Numbered from the stretch's first letter, positions 16,331-26,666 are shown. The stretch: 64,000 nt of DNA from Bosea sp. BIWAKO-01 (GCF_001748145.1 NZ_BCQA01000001.1:4304501-4368500); one strand, 5' to 3'. Numbers and translations are program-made. Notes: generated from the letters alone by a model not told the origin.

Positions 16331-16744
16331 ATGTTGCAACCAAAGCGAACCAAGTTCCGCAAGCAGTTCAAGGGACGCATCTCCGGCGTTGCCAAGGGCG
16401 GCACGGACCTCAATTTCGGCCAGTTCGGCCTGAAGGCCCTGATGCCTGAGCGCGTCACGGCCCGTCAGATCGAAGCTGCCCGTCGCGCGATCACTCGTGC
16501 CATGAAGCGTGCTGGCCGCGTCTGGATCCGGATCTTCCCGGACGTGCCAGTTTCGAAGAAGCCGACCGAAGTCCGCATGGGCAAGGGCAAGGGCGCGCCT
16601 GAATTCTGGGCAGCCAAGGTCAAGCCTGGGCGAATCATGTTCGAGATCGACGGGGTGGAAGAGGAGACGGCGCGCGAGGCGCTTCGTCTCGGCGCCGCCA
16701 AGCTGCCGATCAAGACCCGCTTCATCCAGCGCATCGCCGAGTAA
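16331..16744 (+). CDS. rplP: 50S ribosomal protein L16
   Basis: L16, 137 residues, organises the A-site region of 23S r[22 protein letters not shown] and [20 protein letters not shown] are diagnostic. The modified Arg region ([10 protein letters not shown]) is intact. Followed by rpmC after ten bases, with GGAGGG as ribosome site. Confidence 0.97.
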   Translation: MLQPKRTKFRKQFKGRISGVAKGGTDLNFGQFGLKALMPERVTARQIEAARRAITRAMKRAGRVWIRIFPDVPVSKKPTEVRMGKGKGAPEFWAAKVKPGRIMFEIDGVEEETAREALRLGAAKLPIKTRFIQRIAE

Positions 16745-16754
16745 GGAGGGCGAC

Positions 16755-16967
16755 ATGAAAGCTACGCAACGCCTGTCCGATCTCAAGGTGATGAGTGTCG
16801 ACCAGCTCCAGGACGAACTCCTGAAGTTGAAGAAGGAGCAGTTTAACCTGCGTTTCCAACGCGCTACCGGCCAGCTCGAGAATACCGCTCGGGTGACTGA
16901 GGTGCGCAAGGATATCGCTCGCATCAAGACGCTGCAGCGGTCGAAGACCGTTGCGGCGAGCGCCTGA
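16755..16967 (+). CDS. rpmC: 50S ribosomal protein L29
   Basis: L29, 70 residues, a small helical protein at the tunnel exit next to L23. Recognised from LSVDQL-type start ([19 protein letters not shown]) and [10 protein letters not shown]. Start ATG 16755 sits seven bases after GGAGGG. Slightly longer than the roughly 63-residue E. coli protein. Confidence 0.95.
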   Translation: MKATQRLSDLKVMSVDQLQDELLKLKKEQFNLRFQRATGQLENTARVTEVRKDIARIKTLQRSKTVAASA

Positions 16968-16978
16968 GGAGTAGGACA

Positions 16979-17221
16979 ATGCCGAAGCGCGTGCTGCAGG
17001 GCGTCGTCGTTAGCGACAAGCAGAACAAAACTGTTGTGGTGAAGGTCGAGCGGCGTTATACGCACCCGCTCCTCAAGAAGACTGTTCGCCGGACCAAGAA
17101 CTATCACGCCCACGATGAGGCGCAGACGTTCAAGGTTGGGGATTCGGTCTGGATTGAGGAATCCAAGCCCATTTCCAAGCTGAAAAGCTGGGTTGTGCTC
17201 GACAACGCTCCCAAGGCGTAA
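16979..17221 (+). CDS. rpsQ: 30S ribosomal protein S17
   Basis: S17, 80 residues, an OB-fold primary binder of 16S r[23 protein letters not shown] and [14 protein letters not shown] are typical. Last gene of the S10 group. A 109-base gap follows, before rplN. Confidence 0.96.
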   Translation: MPKRVLQGVVVSDKQNKTVVVKVERRYTHPLLKKTVRRTKNYHAHDEAQTFKVGDSVWIEESKPISKLKSWVVLDNAPKA

Positions 17222-17330
17222 GTCACTTTATTGAGGCCAGGGGGCGATCGACCCCCGTCAGTCGTAGTCCGGGTCGGCGCTGACGCCGTGCCCGGAAACC
17301 GCGCTGATACAGTTTGGAAGGATCAAGGCC

Positions 17331-17699
17331 ATGATCCAGGTGCAGACGAATCTCGAGGTCGCGGATAACTCCGGCGCCCGTCGTGTGATGTGCATCAAGG
17401 TTCTCGGCGGGTCGAAGCGGAAATACGCCGGTGTCGGTGATATTATCGTCGTTTCGATCAAGGAAGCCATTCCCCGCGGCCGCGTGAAGAAGGGCGACGT
17501 CATGAAGGCGGTCGTCGTTCGGACCGCTAAGGACGTGAAGCGCGCCGATGGTTCGGTGATCCGGTTCGACCGCAATGCGGCCGTGCTGATCAACAACCAG
17601 AAGGAGCCGGTGGGCACCCGTATCTTCGGACCGGTTCCGCGCGAACTTCGCGCCAAGAACCACATGAAGATCATCTCGCTTGCGCCAGAGGTGCTGTAA
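17331..17699 (+). CDS. rplN: 50S ribosomal protein L14
   Basis: L14, 122 residues, forms inter-subunit bridge B8 and is the RsfS docking site. [19 protein letters not shown] and the ending [12 protein letters not shown] are canonical. The stop TAA shares a base with the rplX start (TAATG). It opens the spc group. Confidence 0.98.
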   Translation: MIQVQTNLEVADNSGARRVMCIKVLGGSKRKYAGVGDIIVVSIKEAIPRGRVKKGDVMKAVVVRTAKDVKRADGSVIRFDRNAAVLINNQKEPVGTRIFGPVPRELRAKNHMKIISLAPEVL

Positions 17700-18016
17700 T
17701 GGCTGCGAAGATCAAGAAGGGCGACAAGGTCGTCGTGTTGGCCGGCCGTGACAAGGGCAAGGCCGGCGAAGTGCTCCAGGTGCTGCCGAAGGATGCCCGC
17801 GCCGTGGTGCGTGGTGTCAACCTCGTGAAGAAGCACACCAAGGCCTCGGCGCAGTCCGAGGGGGGCATCATCAGCAAGGAGGCCACGATCGATCTGTCGA
17901 ACCTGGCCGTCGCCGATCCGAAGGACGGCAAGCCGACCCGCGTCGGTTTCAAGGTGCTCGATGACGGCCGCAAGGTGCGTTTCGCCAAGCGTTCGGGGGA
18001 TCTGATCGATGGCTGA
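17699..18016 (+). CDS. rplX: 50S ribosomal protein L24
   Basis: L24, 105 residues, an assembly initiator with a KOW motif ([20 protein letters not shown], residues about 4-23). It overlaps rplN by one base and rplE by eight bases, so the three are probably translated together. Confidence 0.97.
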   Translation: MAAKIKKGDKVVVLAGRDKGKAGEVLQVLPKDARAVVRGVNLVKKHTKASAQSEGGIISKEATIDLSNLAVADPKDGKPTRVGFKVLDDGRKVRFAKRSGDLIDG

Positions 18017-18575
18017 GAATCAGCAGGCGGCTCTCACGCCGCGCATGAAGAAGCATTACGAGGACGTCGTTCGTCCGGCGATGATCGCCGAGTTCGGCTA
18101 CAAGAACGTGATGGAAGTCCCGACGATCGAGAAGGTCGTCATCAACATGGGCGTGGGCGAAGCGACGGCCGACCGCAAGAAGGTCGACAGTGCAGCTGGC
18201 GACCTCGCCATGATCGCCGGCCAGAAGCCGGTCATCACCAAGTCCCGCCTCGCCATCGCCGGCTTCAAGCTGCGCGAGAACATGGCGGTTGGCTGTAAGG
18301 TCACGCTGCGCAAGACCAAGATGTTCGAGTTCGTCGACCGGCTCGTCACCATCGCCTTGCCGCGCGTGCGCGACTTCCGTGGTCTCAACCCGAAGTCGTT
18401 CGACGGGCGCGGCAACTTCGCGCTCGGCATCAAGGAGCACATCGTGTTCCCTGAGATCAACTACGACAAGGTCGACCAGGTCTGGGGCATGGACGTGATC
18501 GTCTGCACGACTGCGAAGTCGGACGACGAAGCGCGCGCTCTGCTCAAGCACTTCAACTTCCCGTTCCGGCAGTGA
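18009..18575 (+). CDS. rplE: 50S ribosomal protein L5
   Basis: L5, 188 residues, binds 5S rRNA and contacts the P-site tRNA. Motifs [35 protein letters not shown] and [16 protein letters not shown] are intact. The start lies within the rplX 3' end. It has a slightly longer N-terminus than the E. coli protein ([19 protein letters not shown]). Confidence 0.97.
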   Translation: MAENQQAALTPRMKKHYEDVVRPAMIAEFGYKNVMEVPTIEKVVINMGVGEATADRKKVDSAAGDLAMIAGQKPVITKSRLAIAGFKLRENMAVGCKVTLRKTKMFEFVDRLVTIALPRVRDFRGLNPKSFDGRGNFALGIKEHIVFPEINYDKVDQVWGMDVIVCTTAKSDDEARALLKHFNFPFRQ

Positions 18576-18611
18576 GCCTTACCGCTCATACGCGGAAACC
18601 AGGAGAGATCG

Positions 18612-18917
18612 ATGGCTAAGAAAAGCTCCGTCGAGAAGAACGAACACCGCAGGCAGCTCGTGAAGAAGTACGCGGGCAAGCGGGCGCGTCTTCTCGCGAT
18701 CGCGAATGACGAGAGCCAGTCCATGGACGAGCGCTTCCTTGCTCGCCTCAAGCTGGCTGAACTGCCGCGCAACTCGGCTGCAAATCGGGTGCGCAATCGC
18801 TGCGAAGTGACCGGCCGTCCGCGCGCCGTGTATCGCAAGCTGAAGATGTCGCGCGTTGCTCTGCGCGAGCTCGGCAACAAGGGGCTGGTTCCCGGCCTCG
18901 TCAAGTCGAGCTGGTGA
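18612..18917 (+). CDS. rpsN: 30S ribosomal protein S14 (zinc-independent form)
   Basis: S14, 101 residues, in the 30S head. It has the long form with a single Cys in [16 protein letters not shown], lacking the CxxC pairs of the zinc-binding paralogue. It is therefore the C- type standard in proteobacteria. GGAGAGATCG precedes ATG 18612. Confidence 0.97.
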   Translation: MAKKSSVEKNEHRRQLVKKYAGKRARLLAIANDESQSMDERFLARLKLAELPRNSAANRVRNRCEVTGRPRAVYRKLKMSRVALRELGNKGLVPGLVKSSW

Positions 18918-18929
18918 GGAGGACGCATC

Positions 18930-19328
18930 ATGGCGATCATTGATCCGCTTGGCGATATGCTGACCCGCATCCGCAATGCGCAGATGCGGCGCAAGTCGCG
19001 CGTGACCACCCCGGGCTCGAAGCTGCGTGCCCGCGTGCTCGACGTGCTTCAGGCCGAGGGTTACATCCGCGGCTATTCCACGACCGAGTTCGGCAATGGC
19101 CGGACCGAGTTCGACATCGAGCTGAAGTACCATGAGGGACAGCCGGTCATCCGCGCCATCTCTCGGGTTTCGAAGCCCGGCCGCCGCGTCTACTCTTCGG
19201 TGGACACGATGCCGCGCGTGGCCGACGGCCTCGGCGTGACCATCGTCTCCACGCCGAAGGGCGTGATGCCCGATCATCTTGCCCGCGAGCAGAACGTGGG
19301 CGGCGAAGTGCTCTGCAAGGTCTTCTGA
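18930..19328 (+). CDS. rpsH: 30S ribosomal protein S8
   Basis: S8, 132 residues, a central-domain 16S binder and, in E. coli, repressor of the spc operon. [14 protein letters not shown] and the C-terminal region (GEVLCKVF) are typical. Whether an S8-type operator exists near rplE here could not be recognised by eye. Confidence 0.97.
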   Translation: MAIIDPLGDMLTRIRNAQMRRKSRVTTPGSKLRARVLDVLQAEGYIRGYSTTEFGNGRTEFDIELKYHEGQPVIRAISRVSKPGRRVYSSVDTMPRVADGLGVTIVSTPKGVMPDHLAREQNVGGEVLCKVF

Positions 19329-19358
19329 CCTTCTGCGCCGCTCATCAGGAGAAATCCA

Positions 19359-19892
19359 ATGTCTCGTATCGGTAAAAAGCCTGTTCCGGTTCCCGCTGGC
19401 GTCACCGCCAACGTGTCCGGCCAGCTCGTGAGCATCAAGGGCTCGAAGGGGGAACTCTCCTTCTCCGTGCCCGACGATGTCTCGGTTGCGCTCGAGAACG
19501 GCGCCATCGCCGTTCAGCCGCGCTCGCAGAGCAAGCGTGCGCGCTCGCTCTGGGGCACGTCCCGGGCTCGCGTCGCCAATCTGGTGACGGGCGTCACCAA
19601 CGGCTTCGAGAAGAAGCTCGAAATCAACGGCGTCGGCTACAAGGCCGCCGTCACCGGCAAGGTGCTCAAGCTGTCGCTCGGCTACAGCCACGACATCGAC
19701 TATCCGATCCCGGCTGGGGTCGCGATCGTCACGCCGAAGCCGACTGAAATCGTCATCACCGGCATCGACAAGCAGGTGGTCGGCCAGACCGCCGCTGAGA
19801 TCCGCGATTATCGCGGTCCCGAGCCCTACAAGGGCAAGGGCGTCAAGTACGCCGGCGAATTCATCTTCCGCAAGGAAGGGAAGAAGAAGTAA
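19359..19892 (+). CDS. rplF: 50S ribosomal protein L6
   Basis: L6, 177 residues, two similar alpha/beta halves near the sarcin-ricin loop. [16 protein letters not shown] and the C-terminal [18 protein letters not shown] are conserved. The gene is 30 bases after rpsH and 11 before rplR. Confidence 0.97.
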   Translation: MSRIGKKPVPVPAGVTANVSGQLVSIKGSKGELSFSVPDDVSVALENGAIAVQPRSQSKRARSLWGTSRARVANLVTGVTNGFEKKLEINGVGYKAAVTGKVLKLSLGYSHDIDYPIPAGVAIVTPKPTEIVITGIDKQVVGQTAAEIRDYRGPEPYKGKGVKYAGEFIFRKEGKKK

Positions 19893-19903
19893 GGACGCGA
19901 GCC

Positions 19904-20266
19904 ATGAGCAAGCAGACAGAAATTACTGCGCGCCGCCGGGCCCGTGTCCGTCGCGCCATCAAGGCGGTCGCCAATGGCCGCGCTCGCCTGTCGGTGCATC
20001 GCACCGGCAAGCAGATCTATGCCCAGGTCATCGACGACGCGAAGGGCATCACCCTCGCGTCGGCCTCGAGCCTGGACAAGGACATCCGCGGCGACATCAA
20101 GTCGGGTGCGAATGTCGAGGCTGCGGCCACGATCGGCAAGTTGGTTGCCGAGCGTGCGGTCAAGGCCGGCGTGAAGGACGTGGTCTTCGATCGCGGTCCC
20201 TACATGTATCATGGTCGCGTCAAGGCGCTGGCCGATGCGGCTCGCGAGGGCGGGCTGAATTTCTGA
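19904..20266 (+). CDS. rplR: 50S ribosomal protein L18
   Basis: L18, 120 residues, binds 5S rRNA with L5. Basic N-terminus ([20 protein letters not shown]) and C-terminal [20 protein letters not shown] match the family. The 68-base gap to rpsE carries short inverted repeats (CATCCC/GGGATG and CGCTGC/GCAGCG). Confidence 0.97.
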   Translation: MSKQTEITARRRARVRRAIKAVANGRARLSVHRTGKQIYAQVIDDAKGITLASASSLDKDIRGDIKSGANVEAAATIGKLVAERAVKAGVKDVVFDRGPYMYHGRVKALADAAREGGLNF

Positions 20267-20334
20267 CATCCCATCCGGGATGCTCGAGCGAGCGGCGCTG
20301 CATCAGGCAGCGTCCGCGCAAGTAAGAGGATGAC

Positions 20335-20898
20335 ATGGCGAGAGAACCTCGTGACCGTCAGGATCGCGATGAGCGCGATTCCGAATTCGTGGATCGTCTG
20401 GTCCACATCAACCGCGTCGCCAAGGTGGTGAAGGGCGGCCGTCGTTTCGGCTTTGCTGCCCTCGTCGTCGTCGGCGACCAGAAGGGCCGCGTCGGCTTCG
20501 GCCATGGCAAGGCTCGCGAAGTGCCGGAAGCCATCCGTAAGGCGACTGAAGCCGCCAAGCGCGGCCTGGTCCGCATTCCGCTGCGCGAAGGCCGCACGCT
20601 CCATCACGACGTCCAGGGCCGCCACGGCGCCGGTCGCGTCGTGCTGCGTGCAGCTCCGGCCGGTACCGGCATCATCGCCGGTGGTCCGATGCGCGCCGTC
20701 TTCGAGGCGGTTGGCATGCAGGATGTCGTGTCGAAGTCGCTCGGTTCGTCGAACCCCTACAACCTCGTGCGTGCCACCTTCTCGGCGCTCAAGAACGAGG
20801 ACAGCCCGCGTGGCGTCGCCGCGCGCCGCAGCCTGAAGGTTTCGGCCCTGCAGTCGCGTCGTCGCGATGCCGGCACCGACGCCGCGGCCGAAGCGTGA
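20335..20898 (+). CDS. rpsE: 30S ribosomal protein S5
   Basis: S5, 187 residues, at the mRNA entrance, involved in accuracy. The N-terminal double-stranded RNA-binding domain starts [20 protein letters not shown] and continues [15 protein letters not shown]. The spectinomycin-associated loop ([10 protein letters not shown]) is unmodified. Extra charged residues at the N-terminus ([12 protein letters not shown]) are usual in this group. Confidence 0.97.
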   Translation: MAREPRDRQDRDERDSEFVDRLVHINRVAKVVKGGRRFGFAALVVVGDQKGRVGFGHGKAREVPEAIRKATEAAKRGLVRIPLREGRTLHHDVQGRHGAGRVVLRAAPAGTGIIAGGPMRAVFEAVGMQDVVSKSLGSSNPYNLVRATFSALKNEDSPRGVAARRSLKVSALQSRRRDAGTDAAAEA

Positions 20899-20908
20899 GG
20901 GCTGCACC

Positions 20909-21103
20909 ATGGCAAAAGCTGAAAAGACCGTGGTCGTCGAGCAGATCGGTAGCCCGATCCGCCGTGAGGCCTCGCAGCGCCAGACCCTGATCGGTCTCGG
21001 CCTGAACAAGATCCGCCGCCAATCGACCCTGCAGGACACCGCTTCCGTCCGTGGCATGATCGAGAAGGTCAAGCACCTCGTCCGCGTCGTCGACGCGAAG
21101 TGA
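20909..21103 (+). CDS. rpmD: 50S ribosomal protein L30
   Basis: L30, 64 residues. The core motif [20 protein letters not shown] is diagnostic. Start ATG 20909 follows the rpsE stop by ten bases; an upstream in-frame ATG inside rpsE gives non-family residues and is rejected. Confidence 0.95.
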   Translation: MAKAEKTVVVEQIGSPIRREASQRQTLIGLGLNKIRRQSTLQDTASVRGMIEKVKHLVRVVDAK

Positions 21104-21116
21104 GGGGGATTGTCCG

Positions 21117-21596
21117 ATGAAACTCACAGACATTCGTGACAACGAAGGCGCCCACAAGTCGCGCATCCGTGTCGGCCGTGGTATCGGCTCCGGCAAGGGC
21201 AAGACTGGTGGACGCGGCGTCAAGGGTCAGAAGGCCCGTGCCGGCGTGGCGGTCAAGGGCTTCGAAGGCGGTCAGATGCCGCTTTATCGTCGCCTGCCGA
21301 AGCGCGGCTTCCACAACCTCTTCGCCAAGGAACTGAACGAGGTGAATCTCGGTCGGATCCAGCAGGCGGTCGAGGCCGGCAAGCTCGACGGCAAGGGCGT
21401 GGTCACCATCGAAGCGCTGGTTGCGGCTGGCGTGATCTCGAAGGCGGCCCCCGACGGCGTCAAGATTCTTGGCGTCGGCGAGCTGAAGACGAAGCTTGCC
21501 TTCGAAGTGGCAGGCGCGTCGAAGTCGGCGGTCGAGGCCATTGAAAAGGCTGGCGGCTCGGTCAAGATCCTGGCGGCTGCTGCTTCACAGGCGTGA
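21117..21596 (+). CDS. rplO: 50S ribosomal protein L15
   Basis: L15, 159 residues, a late-assembly protein that links 23S domains. The Gly-rich N-terminus [20 protein letters not shown] and [18 protein letters not shown] are characteristic. secY follows after a 98-base gap that contains a strong hairpin. Confidence 0.97.
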   Translation: MKLTDIRDNEGAHKSRIRVGRGIGSGKGKTGGRGVKGQKARAGVAVKGFEGGQMPLYRRLPKRGFHNLFAKELNEVNLGRIQQAVEAGKLDGKGVVTIEALVAAGVISKAAPDGVKILGVGELKTKLAFEVAGASKSAVEAIEKAGGSVKILAAAASQA

Positions 21597-21620
21597 CAGC
21601 GACGCTTACATGAGCGATTG

Positions 21621-21658
21621 CGAACGGCGGCCAGGCCAGAAGCCTAGGCCGCCGTTCG
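21621..21658 (+). terminator. Strong hairpin between rplO and secY
   Basis: CGAACGGCGGCC (21621-21632) pairs perfectly with GGCCGCCGTTCG (21647-21658), and inside it AGGC pairs with GCCT around CAGAA, leaving one bulged A. The tail (ACTGTTTGACGTTTATT) is only moderately T-rich. It may attenuate transcription into secY or be an RNase site. Confidence 0.5.
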
Positions 21659-21694
21659 ACTGTTTGACGTTTATTCCGATCAAGGACCGGACGC

Positions 21695-23032
21695 ATGGCA
21701 TCGGCGGCTGAACAGCTTGCGGCAAACCTGAATTTCGGCGCGCTCGCGAAGGCGGACGAGCTCAAGAAGCGGATCTGGTTCACGCTGGGGGCGCTCATCG
21801 TCTACCGGCTCGGTACCTATATCCCGCTGCCGGGCATGAACCCCGACGCCGTTGCCGACCTGTTCAAACAGTCGCAGACCGGCGTGCTCGGGCTGTTCAA
21901 CATGTTTTCGGGCGGTGCCGTCGGGCGACTGGCGATCTTTGCGCTCGCGATCATGCCCTATATCTCGGCCTCGATCATCATCCAGCTCCTGTCGAGCGTG
22001 GTGCCGACTTTCGAGGCGCTGAAGAAAGAAGGCGAGCAGGGCCGCAAGGTCCTCAACCAGTACACCCGCTACCTGACGCTCGTGCTGGCCGTGTTCCAGG
22101 CCTACGGCATCGGTGTCGGCCTGCAGGGCTCTGGCAATCTCGTGCTCGAGCCCGGCCCGTTCTTCCTGCTCTCGACGACGATCACGCTGGTCGGCGGTAC
22201 GATGTTCCTCCTCTGGCTCGGTGAACAGATCACCAGCCGCGGCATCGGCAACGGCACCTCGATGATCATCTTCTCGGGCATCATCGCCGAGTTTCCGTCG
22301 CAGCTCGCCCAGACCCTCGAACTTGGCCGTCAGGGCGCGATTTCGACCGGCCTGCTGCTGCTGATCCTGGTCATGGCCATCTGTGTCATCGCCTTCTGCG
22401 TGTTTATGGAGCGCGCCCAGCGCCGCCTGCTGATCAACTATCCCAAGCGCCAGGTCGGCAACCGCATGTATGAGGGCCAGACCTCTTTCCTGCCGCTGAA
22501 GCTCAACACATCGGGCGTCATCCCGCCGATCTTCGCCTCCTCGCTGCTGCTGCTGCCGACGACGATCGCCAGCTTCTCTCAGGCCTCGGGCGGCACCGGC
22601 ATGCTGTCGACGGTGGCGACCTATCTGGCGCATGGCCGGCCGCTGTTCATGATCCTCTACGCGGCGTTGATCATCTTCTTCTGCTTCTTCTACACCGCCA
22701 TCGTGTTCAATCCGGTCGAGACGGCGGACAACCTCAAGAAGCATGGCGGCTTCATGCCGGGCATCCGCCCCGGCGAGCGCACCGCTGAGCATATCGACCG
22801 CGTGCTGACCCGGATCACCGTTCTCGGCGCAGGCTATCTGACTATTGTCTGCCTTATCCCCGAGTTCATGATCACGTATGCCCAGATTCCGATCATCCTC
22901 CTGGGCGGCACCTCGCTGCTCATCGTGGTGACGACAACCATGGATACCGTGGCGCAGGTTCACGGGCATCTGCTGGCCCACCAGTATGAGGGGCTGGTCA
23001 AGAAGGCGAAGTTGCGAGGGGCGAGGCGCTGA
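21695..23032 (+). CDS. secY: Protein translocase subunit SecY
   Basis: SecY, 445 residues, the ten-helix channel of the Sec translocon in the inner membrane. Signature segments are [11 protein letters not shown] (plug region, residues about 43-55), [20 protein letters not shown], and the cytoplasmic loop with [19 protein letters not shown]. Start ATG 21695 with AAGGA upstream gives [15 protein letters not shown]. It overlaps adk by one base (TGATG). Confidence 0.98.
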   Translation: MASAAEQLAANLNFGALAKADELKKRIWFTLGALIVYRLGTYIPLPGMNPDAVADLFKQSQTGVLGLFNMFSGGAVGRLAIFALAIMPYISASIIIQLLSSVVPTFEALKKEGEQGRKVLNQYTRYLTLVLAVFQAYGIGVGLQGSGNLVLEPGPFFLLSTTITLVGGTMFLLWLGEQITSRGIGNGTSMIIFSGIIAEFPSQLAQTLELGRQGAISTGLLLLILVMAICVIAFCVFMERAQRRLLINYPKRQVGNRMYEGQTSFLPLKLNTSGVIPPIFASSLLLLPTTIASFSQASGGTGMLSTVATYLAHGRPLFMILYAALIIFFCFFYTAIVFNPVETADNLKKHGGFMPGIRPGERTAEHIDRVLTRITVLGAGYLTIVCLIPEFMITYAQIPIILLGGTSLLIVVTTTMDTVAQVHGHLLAHQYEGLVKKAKLRGARR

Positions 23033-23613
23033 TGCGATTGATCTTCCTGGGGCCGCCGGGGGCGGGCAAGGGTACTCAGGCAACCCGTATCGTCGAGAAG
23101 CACGGCATTCCGCAGCTCTCGACCGGCGACATGCTCCGGGCCGCGGTTGCGGCCGGGACGCCGGTGGGGCTCAAGGCCAAGGCGGTGATGGATGCCGGTG
23201 GACTGGTCTCCGACGATATCGTTATCGGGATCGTTGCCGACCGCATCGAGGAGCCTGACGCGAAGCGGGGCTTCATCCTCGACGGCTTTCCGCGCACGCT
23301 GGCCCAGGCCGAGGCGCTCGACGCCATGCTGGATCAGAAGGGGCTGAAGCTCGACGCCGTCCTTGAGCTCACGGTTGATCAGGACAAGCTCGTCGACCGG
23401 ATCATTCGTCGTGCCGAAGAGGCGAAGGCGGCCGGGCAGCCGGTGCGCAAGGATGACGATCCGGTGGTCTTCAAGACCCGGCTTGAAGCCTATAACCGCG
23501 ATACCGCTGTGGTTGCGCCCTATTATGCGAAGCGTGGCCAGCTCACCGCGATCGACGGCATGAAGCCGATCGATGAGGTGACGGGGGCGATCTGCAGGGC
23601 ACTCGGCGCTTAG
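23032..23613 (+). CDS. adk: Adenylate kinase
   Basis: Adenylate kinase, 193 residues, interconverts ATP, AMP and ADP in the cytosol. P-loop [10 protein letters not shown] spans residues 7-16, and the NMP-binding [10 protein letters not shown] and FILDGFPRT follow. It is the short form: the LID insertion present in the 214-residue E. coli enzyme is replaced by a short loop around [18 protein letters not shown]. Start overlaps secY by one base, indicating coupling. Confidence 0.97.
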   Translation: MRLIFLGPPGAGKGTQATRIVEKHGIPQLSTGDMLRAAVAAGTPVGLKAKAVMDAGGLVSDDIVIGIVADRIEEPDAKRGFILDGFPRTLAQAEALDAMLDQKGLKLDAVLELTVDQDKLVDRIIRRAEEAKAAGQPVRKDDDPVVFKTRLEAYNRDTAVVAPYYAKRGQLTAIDGMKPIDEVTGAICRALGA

Positions 23614-23615
23614 CA

Positions 23616-23855
23616 ATGCGCGGGCACGGGTTCGGTGTCGGGCTCGTGCTTCTGACCTTGCTGTTTTCAGCAATATCAGCCCCGGCGGAGACGGTTCTCG
23701 TCGCGCCGGGGATTTCTGTGTCGAGGAGGGCGCATGACGCGTTGCTCGACGAAGCCCGGGACGCGCTTGCGGCAGTTGCACAATCGATTTCAGTCGGGCA
23801 GGGCGCAGTCCGCTCGAGCTGGGCCGAGCCGCAACGCCGCCTGCTGGCCGAGTAA
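23616..23855 (+). CDS. Small putative exported protein of unknown function
   Basis: A 79-codon frame starting two bases after adk. The first 25 residues look like a Sec signal peptide (basic start, LVLLTLLFSAISAPA core, cleavage near APA-ETV). The rest has no family resemblance I recognise. No clear ribosome site is seen, so translation would need to be coupled to adk. It may equally be a chance frame in the spc-alpha gap. Confidence 0.35.
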   Translation: MRGHGFGVGLVLLTLLFSAISAPAETVLVAPGISVSRRAHDALLDEARDALAAVAQSISVGQGAVRSSWAEPQRRLLAE

Positions 23856-24097
23856 GTGCAGCTTCGAGGAAGCTGGCATGATTCTTGAGTTTGGCGGGTT
23901 GACTCAAGAGCTTCGACCGACTAACGACCCTCATCCGGTTGCATGTGGCGATGCCGTTACCTTCGTGAGAAGGGGCGACGTCGCGTTCTCGCATGGAGCC
24001 GATTCAACGCTCGCAGGGGCCGGCCTCCACCGGACGCGGGTAGGTTTTCACTGCCGGGCAGCCATCGGGCGCCTCGGCTGACAATGGAGAAGAGGCC
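23856..24097 (+). promoter_or_regulatory. rpsM: Gap upstream of rpsM with a promoter candidate
   Basis: No gene is seen here. TTGACT at 23899-23904 with a -10-like CTAACG at 23921-23926 (17 bases from GTTGAC) resembles the alphaproteobacterial CTTGAC/CTATAT pattern only partly. It could be an internal promoter for the alpha operon. Confidence 0.3.
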
Positions 24098-24466
24098 ATG
24101 GCTCGTATCGCGGGCGTTAACATTCCGACCGGCAAGCGCGTCGTCATCGGCCTGCAGTATATCCACGGCATCGGCGCTCAGAAGGCCAAGGAAATCTGCC
24201 AGAAGGTCGGCATCGCCGACGAGCGTCGCGTCAACCAGCTGACCGACGCCGAGGTGCTCCAGATCCGTGAGACGATCGATCGTGACTATCTGGTCGAGGG
24301 CGATCTGCGTCGCGAAGTCTCGATGAACATCAAGCGCCTGATGGATCTCGGCTGCTATCGCGGCCTGCGTCATCGTCGCTCGCTGCCGGTCCGTGGCCAG
24401 CGCACGCATACCAATGCGCGCACCCGCAAGGGCAAGGCCAAGCCGATCGCCGGCAAGAAGAAGTGA
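24098..24466 (+). CDS. rpsM: 30S ribosomal protein S13
   Basis: S13, 122 residues, in the 30S head, forms bridges B1a/B1b. [20 protein letters not shown] and the basic tail [18 protein letters not shown] are canonical. GGAGAAGAGG precedes ATG 24098. First gene of the alpha operon. Confidence 0.97.
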   Translation: MARIAGVNIPTGKRVVIGLQYIHGIGAQKAKEICQKVGIADERRVNQLTDAEVLQIRETIDRDYLVEGDLRREVSMNIKRLMDLGCYRGLRHRRSLPVRGQRTHTNARTRKGKAKPIAGKKK

Positions 24467-24472
24467 GTTTCG

Positions 24473-24494
24473 GCGGGCCGGTCCTCCGGCCCGC
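24473..24494 (+). other. Hairpin between rpsM and rpsK
   Basis: GCGGGCCGG (24473-24481) pairs perfectly with CCGGCCCGC (24486-24494) over a TCCT loop. No T tract follows, so it is more likely a processing or stability element than a terminator. Confidence 0.4.
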
Positions 24495-24585
24495 TGTCTA
24501 TGCGTCGCCTGATCCCTTTATGGGGCAGGCGACATCCCCAGCGCCTGGCATGACGGGCGCGCTCGAAGGATGAAAGAAAGAGACT

Positions 24586-24975
24586 ATGGCCAAGGAAGCC
24601 CAGCGCGTTCGTCGTCGTGAACGCAAGAACATCGTTTCTGGCGTCGCGCATGTGAACGCCTCGTTCAACAACACCATGATCACCATCACCGACGCCCAGG
24701 GCAACACGATCTCGTGGTCGTCCGCCGGCACCATGGGCTTCAAGGGTTCGCGCAAGTCGACCCCCTATGCCGCCCAGGTCGCGGCCGAGGACGCTGCCCG
24801 CAAGGCTGCCGAGCACGGCATGCGCACCCTCGAAGTCGAGGTGACGGGCCCGGGTTCCGGTCGTGAGTCGGCTCTGCGCGCGCTCCAGGCCGCCGGCTTC
24901 ACCGTGACCTCGATCCGCGACGTGACGCCGATCCCGCACAATGGCTGCCGGCCGCGCAAGCGCCGTCGCGTCTGA
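24586..24975 (+). CDS. rpsK: 30S ribosomal protein S11
   Basis: S11, 129 residues, on the 30S platform. [38 protein letters not shown] and the end [14 protein letters not shown] are diagnostic. Preceded by GAAAGAGAC 6-12 bases before ATG 24586. Confidence 0.97.
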   Translation: MAKEAQRVRRRERKNIVSGVAHVNASFNNTMITITDAQGNTISWSSAGTMGFKGSRKSTPYAAQVAAEDAARKAAEHGMRTLEVEVTGPGSGRESALRALQAAGFTVTSIRDVTPIPHNGCRPRKRRRV

Positions 24976-24992
24976 CGCCCGGATTGGATTGC

Positions 24993-25014
24993 GGCGCTCG
25001 CACTGGCGAGCGCC
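24993..25014 (+). other. Hairpin between rpsK and rpoA
   Basis: GGCGCTCGC (24993-25001) and GCGAGCGCC (25006-25014) form a perfect nine-pair stem with an ACTG loop. No T tract. Possible processing site between S11 and RNA polymerase alpha messages. Confidence 0.4.
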
Positions 25015-25065
25015 GGTACGGGGCGGCCCGTCGCCGCCGAGAGATGAAGCACCAGGAGTGCGGTC

Positions 25066-26082
25066 GTGATCAGCAAGAACTGGCAGGATTTGTCCAAGCC
25101 GAACAAGCTCGAAATCAAGGTCGGAGACGACCCCAAGCGCCATGCTACCGTGATTGCTCGTCCGCTCGAGCGCGGCTTCGGCATGACGCTCGGCAACGCG
25201 CTGCGGCGCGTGCTGCTCTCCTCGCTTCAGGGCGCTGCGGTCACCGCCGTCCAGATCGACGGCGTGCTGCATGAGTTCTCGTCGATTCCCGGCGTTCGCG
25301 AGGACGTCACTGACATCGTCCTCAACATCAAGGCGATCGCCGTCAAGATGCAGGGCGAGGGCCCCAAGCGCATGACCCTGCGCAAGTCCGGCCCGGGCAC
25401 CGTCACCGCCGGTGACATCAACACCGTTGGCGATGTGTCGATCCTGAACCCCGAGCTCGTGCTCTGCACGCTGGACGAGGGTGCCGAGATCCGCATGGAG
25501 TTCACGGTCAATACCGGCAAGGGCTATGTCCCGTCCGAGCAGAACCGTCCCGAGGATGCACCGATCGGCCTGATCCCGGTCGACAGCCTCTATTCGCCGG
25601 TCAAGAAGGTCTCCTATCGCGTCGAGAACACCCGTGAGGGCCAGAATCTCGACCGCGACATGCTGACCCTGCAGATCGAGACCAACGGCTCGGTCACTCC
25701 AGAGGACGCGCTGGCGCTCGCCGCCCGCATCCTGCAGGACCAGCTTGCCGTCTTCATCACCTTCGAGGAGCCGCGCAAGGAAGAGGCCGTCTCGACCGCG
25801 CCGCAGCTGCCCTTCAACCCGGCGCTGCTCAAGAAGGTCGACGAGCTCGAGCTTTCGGTGCGTTCGGCGAACTGCCTGAAGAACGACAACATCGTCTATA
25901 TCGGCGACCTGATCCAGAAGTCGGAAGGCGAGATGCTTCGCACCCCGAACTTCGGCCGCAAGTCGCTGAACGAGATCAAGGAAGTGCTCGCGACCATGGG
26001 CCTCCATCTCGGCATGGACGTTACCGGCTGGCCGCCGGAGAACATCGAAGAGCTGGCGAAGCGCTTCGAGGAGCATTACTGA
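25066..26082 (+). CDS. rpoA: RNA polymerase alpha subunit (RpoA)
   Basis: Alpha subunit, 338 residues. The N-terminal dimerisation domain shows [20 protein letters not shown], and the C-terminal domain (about 255-338) has [20 protein letters not shown] and the helix-hairpin-helix [20 protein letters not shown] that touches UP elements and activators. The start is GTG 25066 after AGGAG; this is the only start that yields the family N-terminus (Met)-ISKNWQDL. Confidence 0.98.
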   Translation: MISKNWQDLSKPNKLEIKVGDDPKRHATVIARPLERGFGMTLGNALRRVLLSSLQGAAVTAVQIDGVLHEFSSIPGVREDVTDIVLNIKAIAVKMQGEGPKRMTLRKSGPGTVTAGDINTVGDVSILNPELVLCTLDEGAEIRMEFTVNTGKGYVPSEQNRPEDAPIGLIPVDSLYSPVKKVSYRVENTREGQNLDRDMLTLQIETNGSVTPEDALALAARILQDQLAVFITFEEPRKEEAVSTAPQLPFNPALLKKVDELELSVRSANCLKNDNIVYIGDLIQKSEGEMLRTPNFGRKSLNEIKEVLATMGLHLGMDVTGWPPENIEELAKRFEEHY

Positions 26083-26089
26083 TCCCGCC

Positions 26090-26117
26090 GGCGCGGAGCT
26101 TGCCTCCGCGCCTGTTT
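26090..26117 (+). other. Hairpin between rpoA and rplQ
   Basis: GGCGCGGAG (26090-26098) pairs with CTCCGCGCC (26104-26112) over a CTTGC loop, then TGTTT. It may be a weak terminator that lowers read-through into rplQ, or a processing element. Confidence 0.4.
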
Positions 26118-26194
26118 CCCGCACGGTGCGTGAGCGCCGGAGCATAATGAACGGCCGTACCGTGGCACGGCGGCCGTAATCACAGGAGAGCCAA

Positions 26195-26611
26195 ATGCGT
26201 CACGGTTTCCGCGGTCGTCGTTTCAACCGCTCGGCTGAGCACCGCAAGGCGATGTTCGCCAACATGTCTCAGGCCCTGATCAAGCACGAGCAGATCACCA
26301 CCACGCTGCCGAAGGCCAAGGACCTGCGTCCGGTCGTCGAGAAGCTGGTGACCCTTGCCAAGCGCGGCGACCTGCACGCCCGCCGTCAGGCGATCGCGCA
26401 GATCAAGGATGTCGCACTCGTCGGCAAGCTCTTCGCGGTCCTCGGCCCGCGCTACAAGGAGCGCAATGGCGGCTATCTGCGCATCATGAAGGCCGGCTTC
26501 CGCTTCGGCGACAACGCCCCGCTCGCCGTGATCGAGTTCGTCGATCGCGATGTCGATGCCAAGGGCAAGGATTCCGGCCCGGTCTTCACGGCTGACGACG
26601 AAGCGGCCTGA
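26195..26611 (+). CDS. rplQ: 50S ribosomal protein L17
   Basis: L17, 138 residues, near the tunnel exit. [20 protein letters not shown] and [20 protein letters not shown] are conserved. It has a roughly 20-residue acidic C-terminal tail beyond the core. Last gene of the alpha operon, with a strong terminator right behind it. Confidence 0.97.
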   Translation: MRHGFRGRRFNRSAEHRKAMFANMSQALIKHEQITTTLPKAKDLRPVVEKLVTLAKRGDLHARRQAIAQIKDVALVGKLFAVLGPRYKERNGGYLRIMKAGFRFGDNAPLAVIEFVDRDVDAKGKDSGPVFTADDEAA

Positions 26612-26636
26612 GCAAGGCTGCTTCCCCGGAGATTTG

Positions 26637-26666
26637 AAAGGCGGCCGCAAGGCCGCCTTTTCTTTT
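26637..26666 (+). terminator. Intrinsic terminator of the ribosomal protein cluster
   Basis: AAAGGCGGCC (26637-26646) pairs with GGCCGCCTTT (26651-26660) over a GCAA (GNRA) loop and is followed by TCTTTT. Placement 25 bases after rplQ marks the end of the super-operon. Confidence 0.9.
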
